A DNA stretch of 64,000 nucleotides, taken from positions 590,709 through 654,708 of the forward strand of contig RQTK01000143.1 of assembly GCA_003991915.1 (NCBI GenBank), in the 5' to 3' direction. The notes beneath the pieces were generated by a model. That model was not told where the DNA came from and did not search any database. It was given only the letters and a program-made list of their open reading frames with translations. The stretch comes from Elysia chlorotica (Eukaryota > Mollusca > Gastropoda > Plakobranchidae). The position numbers and the translations under genes are program-made. Below are positions 61,301 to 64,000 of the stretch, piece by piece (position 1 is the stretch's first letter; each line of letters starts with the position of its first letter).

Positions 61301-62923
61301 CTCTCAGCTGAATCATTTTCCGGGTTCTTTTCAAATCGGCCGCAAGGACCGGCTGTGGCGCAACCTGTCTCGCCTGCAGCTCCAGTTTGGCAAAGGTGAA
61401 TTCAACTTTTTCCCGCAGACGTATGTCCTGCCCTGCGACCTGAAGCAGCTGAAGCGAGCCTGGGACGAGGGGAACGCCAAGCAGAAGTGGATCATCAAGC
61501 CTGTGAGCAACATCTAAAATTATGTTAAAATAATATCAAAAGTGCCTTAGTCACTTTTTTGCCTTCTTTAGGTAAAATCATAGTAAGAACAGTATCGGGC
61601 TATATTTCCTTGGTACCGTACTTATTTGCCAAAGCCCATTTCTAACATTTTAGCATAACCTGCGTAGATTTTTTCGTTTTGCTGAACTCAAAGTAAAAAC
61701 CACAAAAAAATGACTTAGACACTTGTGTAATGACATGGGAGTTAGCCTAATTTTTGTCATTGTTGTTTTTGTTTTTTCTGAATTTCAGTTCTTGAATATC
61801 TTTGATGGTCACTTTGATTTTCTTAATTTTAAGATTTGGGGCCTAGAAACATTTCAGTTAGAAATGAAGTAAAACAATATAAACTGAAGAAATGAGGGCA
61901 TTAAAAATATTCATTTAAAGGGTTTTATATAATATAAGATTTTTTTGTTTGTTTGATGGTACAAATGTACAAATTGAGTGCTGGCATGAAAATTTTGTGT
62001 AATGTTAAATGGTTTACATACGCAATAGATTTCATGTTGTATTGGAAATTGAAATATAATTCAGTCTTGGTTATTTTTTTCACTCTGAAGTAAACATTTT
62101 GATTGGACAAAATGAAAAACTAATTTTTTTTGTTTGTCCGCCAGCCTGCGTCTGCCCGCGGCATCGGAATAAGGGTTATCAGCAAGTGGACCCAGATCCC
62201 TCGTCGGAGACCAGTCATTGTGCAAAAGTTAGTCCATATATAGACAATTCTTTTTTTCCTTTATGCTTCTATATACAATCATACCTATGGTGATTGAGGT
62301 CATTTAAAAAAGGTAGTAAAAGAGGCGAGGAGAAAAATATTTAAGAAAGTGTATGATTAAATGAAATGATAGGGGAGGGTTTTTATTTAGTTTTTAGAGA
62401 TGACAGACTGTTCAGTTGGGCATACCAAGGTTATGAAATGAGAAAAGGAAAAATTGAATATAAAAATGTTAGCCAAGAAAATACATTACATTGCATGCAT
62501 TGCTTTTTCTTTTTTGTATATAACACTAATGTGTGGGGTTATTCTCATTTTCCTGTCATTCAAAATATATTTGGAGTACTTTTATTTAAGAAAATATATC
62601 TCTTAGTGAGGGAAAAAATAAACGCACACAAGGCTGAAAAAAAGAAGCCCTCCTCTAAACCCATAGATTAGAAGTATTATTAAGCAGCTTGTTTCACACA
62701 AAAAAGATTAACAGTTCAAGACACTGGTACATCCAGTGTTGAGCCTCTCTGATTGCTTACCATTTATCTTATTTACTACCACAATTTCTTCCAGATATCT
62801 CCACCGACCATACCTCATTAATGATAGCAAATTTGACATGAGAATTTATGTGTACGTCACATCTTACGACCCACTGCGTATATACGTCTATGATGATGGG
62901 CTTGCTAGGTTTGCATCCTGCAA
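45072..62923 (+). CDS. TTLL4: Tubulin polyglutamylase TTLL4 (nine 5' coding exons, gene continues past the window)
   Basis: TTLL enzymes use ATP and glutamate to add glutamates to tubulin tails; TTLL4 in other animals starts side chains on tubulin and also modifies nucleosome assembly proteins. Exons: 45072-46089, 46855-47659, 59416-59516, 59969-60202, 60497-60607, 60921-60997, 61308-61502, 62145-62227, 62795-62923. All introns are GT-AG and phases match at every junction, giving 2753 coding nt (about 917 residues). Residues 1 to ~720 are low-complexity and Ser/Thr/Asn-rich, with an acidic stretch near 590-640. The TTL domain begins with [13 protein letters not shown], then [22 protein letters not shown], the ATP-grasp lysine segment [15 protein letters not shown], and [20 protein letters not shown]. 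These match TTLL4 as I know it better than other TTLLs. The start is the first ATG in frame after a stop at 45015. The rest of the catalytic core is off the right edge. The long N-terminal exons are assigned by frame and phase continuity, not by similarity. Confidence 0.93.
46855..47659 (+). CDS. TTLL4: TTLL4 coding exon 2 (Ser-rich, ends in acidic run)
   Basis: Acceptor AAATCAG|ATGAATC joins phase 1 from exon 1 to give [13 protein letters not shown]. The donor is CTGG|GTGAGT in phase 2. The 805-nt exon is clearly more GC-rich than its flanks. It encodes Ser/Lys/Arg-rich sequence ending in a dense Asp/Glu stretch ([19 protein letters not shown]). No folded domain is visible. Confidence 0.88.
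48219..48292 (+). repeat. (CT)n/(CTAT)n microsatellite in TTLL4 intron 2
   Basis: CT run then about 8 CTAT units. Confidence 0.96.
49230..49290 (+). repeat. (CT)n microsatellite in TTLL4 intron 2
   Basis: CT run with one CTGT interruption. Confidence 0.96.
50260..50377 (+). repeat. (CT)n and (TA)n microsatellites in TTLL4 intron 2
   Basis: CTGTCTCT-type repeats to 50335, then (AT)n at 50354-50377, right before duplication copy 1. Confidence 0.95.
50382..50803 (+). repeat. 422-bp duplication in TTLL4 intron 2, copy 1
   Basis: Repeated at 50893-51322 with only a few differences, including an 8-bp insertion (CAGGTACT) in copy 2. Both copies are preceded by a (TA)n run. The copies are 89 bp apart. 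No gene was recognised inside. Confidence 0.93.
50893..51322 (+). repeat. 430-bp duplication in TTLL4 intron 2, copy 2
   Basis: A direct copy of 50382-50803 ending at the same CACTGTG. Beyond that point the flanks differ. Confidence 0.93.
52205..53910 (-). mobile_element. Decayed CR1/Rex1-like LINE (endonuclease to 3' end) in TTLL4 intron 2
   Basis: Read right to left the pieces lie in LINE order. Endonuclease end: [20 protein letters not shown] then [16 protein letters not shown] (53.9-53.7 kb). Linker: [21 protein letters not shown] fingers: [17 protein letters not shown] (53.1 kb). RT palm: [28 protein letters not shown] (Y replaces D in the ADD box) and [11 protein letters not shown]. 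Its 3' end, GATTTCCCTATGGGATATTA with a TATC-like tail, lies near 52205-52260. Stops and deletions are scattered, so it is an old copy antisense to TTLL4. Confidence 0.78.
54291..54549 (+). mobile_element. SINE family A copy in TTLL4 intron 2
   Basis: Head GAGAACATCGGCTTCTGGTG, B box GTGGTTCGAACTC, body TACTGGTTGGGTCGTTGTCA and GATGTGAC-like segment, 3' end CATAAAATTGTCAGACGTCA then GGACGTTGGAAGTTAAACCC. It lies in the sense direction of TTLL4. Confidence 0.78.
56010..56165 (+). mobile_element. SINE family A fragment (3' half)
   Basis: A diverged body and tail: CGGTGCCAATATAATGTGAC, GCATGTAAAAATGTCCGACG and a GTTGCTGATGTTG segment. The head is missing. It lies in TTLL4 intron 2. Confidence 0.55.
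56544..56778 (-). mobile_element. SINE family A copy (antisense in TTLL4 intron 2)
   Basis: Minus strand: head with TCTCCAGATCAGGAGATCCG and B box GCGGTTCCAATCCC, body ACTGGTTGGGTCGGTGTCAG, and 3' end GTCAGACGCCAGTCTTGGGG followed by GCTGACGTTGGAAGTTAAAC and CAACTCAACTC. A sense-oriented copy starts a few bases downstream, so two copies sit head to head. Confidence 0.75.
56783..56955 (+). mobile_element. SINE family A fragment, head deleted
   Basis: GGGAAGAGGCGAGGCGGCTC starts like the heads of the copies at 42281 and 54291 but jumps directly to the body (GATGTCAGTGTGATGTGACC). It ends with a diverged tail, GCCGACTTTAAACGTTATGA. Confidence 0.55.
59416..59516 (+). CDS. TTLL4: TTLL4 coding exon 3 (second acidic patch)
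   Basis: Acceptor CTTCCCCAG|CGAGCG completes a glycine codon left in phase 2 by the previous exon and reads [17 protein letters not shown], ending in TTSDG. The donor is GGTG|GTAAGT, phase 1. The alternative acceptor 14 bases downstream (CTTCCAG|GGGACGG) breaks the frame, so the first is preferred. The acidic patch of exon 2 continues here across an 11.8-kb intron. Confidence 0.85.
59969..60202 (+). CDS. TTLL4: TTLL4 coding exon 4 (linker to catalytic domain)
   Basis: Acceptor TCGCTCCAG|GTGGC reads [14 protein letters not shown] and ends in [20 protein letters not shown], the segment that precedes the TTL domain in TTLL4 proteins. The donor is AAAG|GTTGGT, phase 1. Confidence 0.9.
60497..60607 (+). 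CDS. TTLL4: TTLL4 coding exon 5 (start of TTL domain)
   Basis: Acceptor CTGTATAG|CGGAAC. The exon encodes [18 protein letters not shown], then a segment ending VGFRVTK. This is the conserved opening of the TTLL4-type TTL domain. The donor is AAAA|GTAAGA, phase 1. Confidence 0.93.
60921..60997 (+). CDS. TTLL4: TTLL4 coding exon 6
   Basis: Acceptor CTATTTCAG|GAAACC. The exon encodes [17 protein letters not shown] followed by FKSMREYQM, with the conserved DWLGC motif. The donor is GATG|GTAAAA, phase 0. Confidence 0.93.
61308..61502 (+). CDS. TTLL4: TTLL4 coding exon 7
   Basis: Acceptor CTCCTCTCAG|CTGAAT. This exact 65-codon exon encodes [19 protein letters not shown] through KQKWIIKP. It holds the family motif [12 protein letters not shown] and the lysine of the ATP-binding KWIIKP segment. 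The donor is AGCCT|GTGAGC, phase 0. Confidence 0.95.
62145..62227 (+). CDS. TTLL4: TTLL4 coding exon 8 (nucleotide-binding loop)
   Basis: Acceptor TCCGCCAG|CCTGCG. Joined to exon 7 it completes [17 protein letters not shown], the glycine-containing ATP-grasp loop typical of TTLL enzymes, then [12 protein letters not shown]. The donor is AAAA|GTTAGT, phase 2. Confidence 0.95.
62795..62923 (+). CDS. TTLL4: TTLL4 coding exon 9 (last in window)
   Basis: Acceptor TTCTTCCAG|ATATCT. The exon encodes [20 protein letters not shown] and runs to [10 protein letters not shown], including the conserved Lys-Phe-Asp-x-Arg element of the active-site region. The donor is GCAA|GTGAGT, phase 2. The following exon (expected near the YSPS/NKFMHLTNYS motifs) is not found in the remaining 1.1 kb. 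Confidence 0.94.
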
Positions 62924-63419
62924 GTGAGTGCCTTGATTTATCTATAGGGATTTAATTCTCTCCATATTATGTTTGAGAAATATTTAAGTTTTTGTCTGTT
63001 TTTAGATTCAAAAGTACATTCTCCTTATGTAGAGAGCATTTTTAGATACTTAGGGCCAAAATCATTTTCTTTCTGGGGATATAATAATGGAAGGTTCAGG
63101 CTTGTGTTACTTCTCATGGTTATTCTTATATCAATTAAAAGAGATTGATCAAAGTTATGTATAGAAAGCTTAACCCTATTTACCCTAAAGAATCACTGCT
63201 AAATTTGCTCTGAAATCCGAAGGGCAGGGAGATCAATCTAATTTTTTAATGATTTTTACTAACACGTACAAACTTTAAAAATTCATATAAAATCAACCAC
63301 AAACCTGAATGTCATGAAATAAATTTTAAAAAGGAAAAGAAAAGTTGGAAATTATTTTCAATTATTAGGTGTATTCATATTTCTTTTGCTTTTCATTCAA
63401 AAAAAATTTTTAATGAAAA

Positions 63420-64000
63420 AGTGTTTTTTCTCTTCCTGATACTAAATCTACACTATCAGTGCTTTTAGTGCCTCCTATAAGCTCGTCTAAGTCTATATCT
63501 TTGTCATCATAATTTTCATCAGCAGTGGTTATCAATCAATGATTGCATGAAGTTAAAAGCCACCTTGACTGATTGTTGATGTCAATCAAAGTTAAACTAT
63601 AAAAAATCACTGTCCCCCTCATCCATCAAGTCAGCAACTTCCTGTTTAACCTTCAACTTGCTGTTTGCATAAGAGTAAAAGCCTTGGGATTGTACTGTGC
63701 TTTCTTACCTTATGACCTTTTGCATTCCTTGATAGCTCTCTTACATTCGGTACTAGCTTGGTTCCTTGCTCTGCTATATATTAAATAGTCTTCTCTTTCT
63801 CTTGTCTTCATGTATCTTTTTTTACTTTTTTTAATGCTGCCTTTTTTTTTCTTTACCTTAACCAAGGCCTTCTTATTCATCCACAAGGTTTTTTCCTCGT
63901 TTTATGTCGTCCTCACAGAAAATATCCCATCCATCAGTTACATTCCTGTCTTGTATTCTGTGACATTTATGTGCCTTTGATAACTATTTATGAGCCTAAT
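63420..64000 (-). mobile_element. LINE fragment antisense in TTLL4 intron 9, running off the window
   Basis: The minus strand encodes WDIFCEDDIKRGK, TLWMNKKALVKVKKK, VKKRYMKTREREDYLIYSRA and RNQASTECKRAIKECKR, then NPKAFYSYANSKLKVKQEVA and DLMDEGDSDF in changing frames. This is the linker between endonuclease and reverse transcriptase of CR1/jockey-type LINEs. The endonuclease would lie beyond the right edge. Frame changes show it is degenerate. Confidence 0.7.

Overview
This is animal nuclear DNA, most likely from a mollusc and probably a gastropod. It is AT-rich, intron-rich and very repeat-dense. The evidence is a multi-exon gene with GT-AG introns, several decayed LINEs, two types of tRNA-headed SINE, long CT/GA microsatellites, minisatellites, and a cysteine-rich receptor-like ectodomain of a type I associate with mollusc orphan receptors. 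The species assignment is inference. There are 65 N at 17616-17680.

Two host genes can be supported. On the + strand, nine coding exons between 45072 and 62923 encode the first ~917 residues of TTLL4, a tubulin polyglutamylase of the tubulin-tyrosine-ligase-like family. All eight junctions keep phase, and the rest of the ATP-grasp core lies beyond the right edge. On the - strand, 36299-35196 is a first coding exon with a signal peptide and a cysteine-rich, glycosylated ectodomain. No membrane-spanning exons were found for it.

Layout: 1-13 kb is intergenic, with microsatellites, an L2/CR1-like LINE 3' end (4680-5265), a CR1-like reverse transcriptase relic (7080-7986), and a tRNA-headed SINE (9049-9242) followed directly by a LINE fragment. 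13-23 kb holds a foldback element, CT and GACA tracts and mostly unique AT-rich DNA. 23.5-27.8 kb is a 36-bp minisatellite with higher-order repeats, interleaved with a duplicated unique module. 28-35 kb is mainly unique, with a LINE relic and a 32-bp minisatellite. 36.4-45 kb is intergenic with SINEs. 45-63 kb is TTLL4, whose 11.8-kb intron 2 carries a 422/430-bp tandem duplication, a decayed CR1-like LINE and several SINEs. The last 0.6 kb is another antisense LINE.

The most interesting item is a complete type I hammerhead ribozyme motif at 9118-9179 inside the tRNA-headed SINE. All conserved core bases, a 4-bp helix II, a 5-bp helix III, a GUC cleavage triplet and an extended helix I are present. 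Helix I uses the sequence at the tRNA-like acceptor end, so Pol III promoter boxes and a self-cleaving RNA are joined in one short mobile element.
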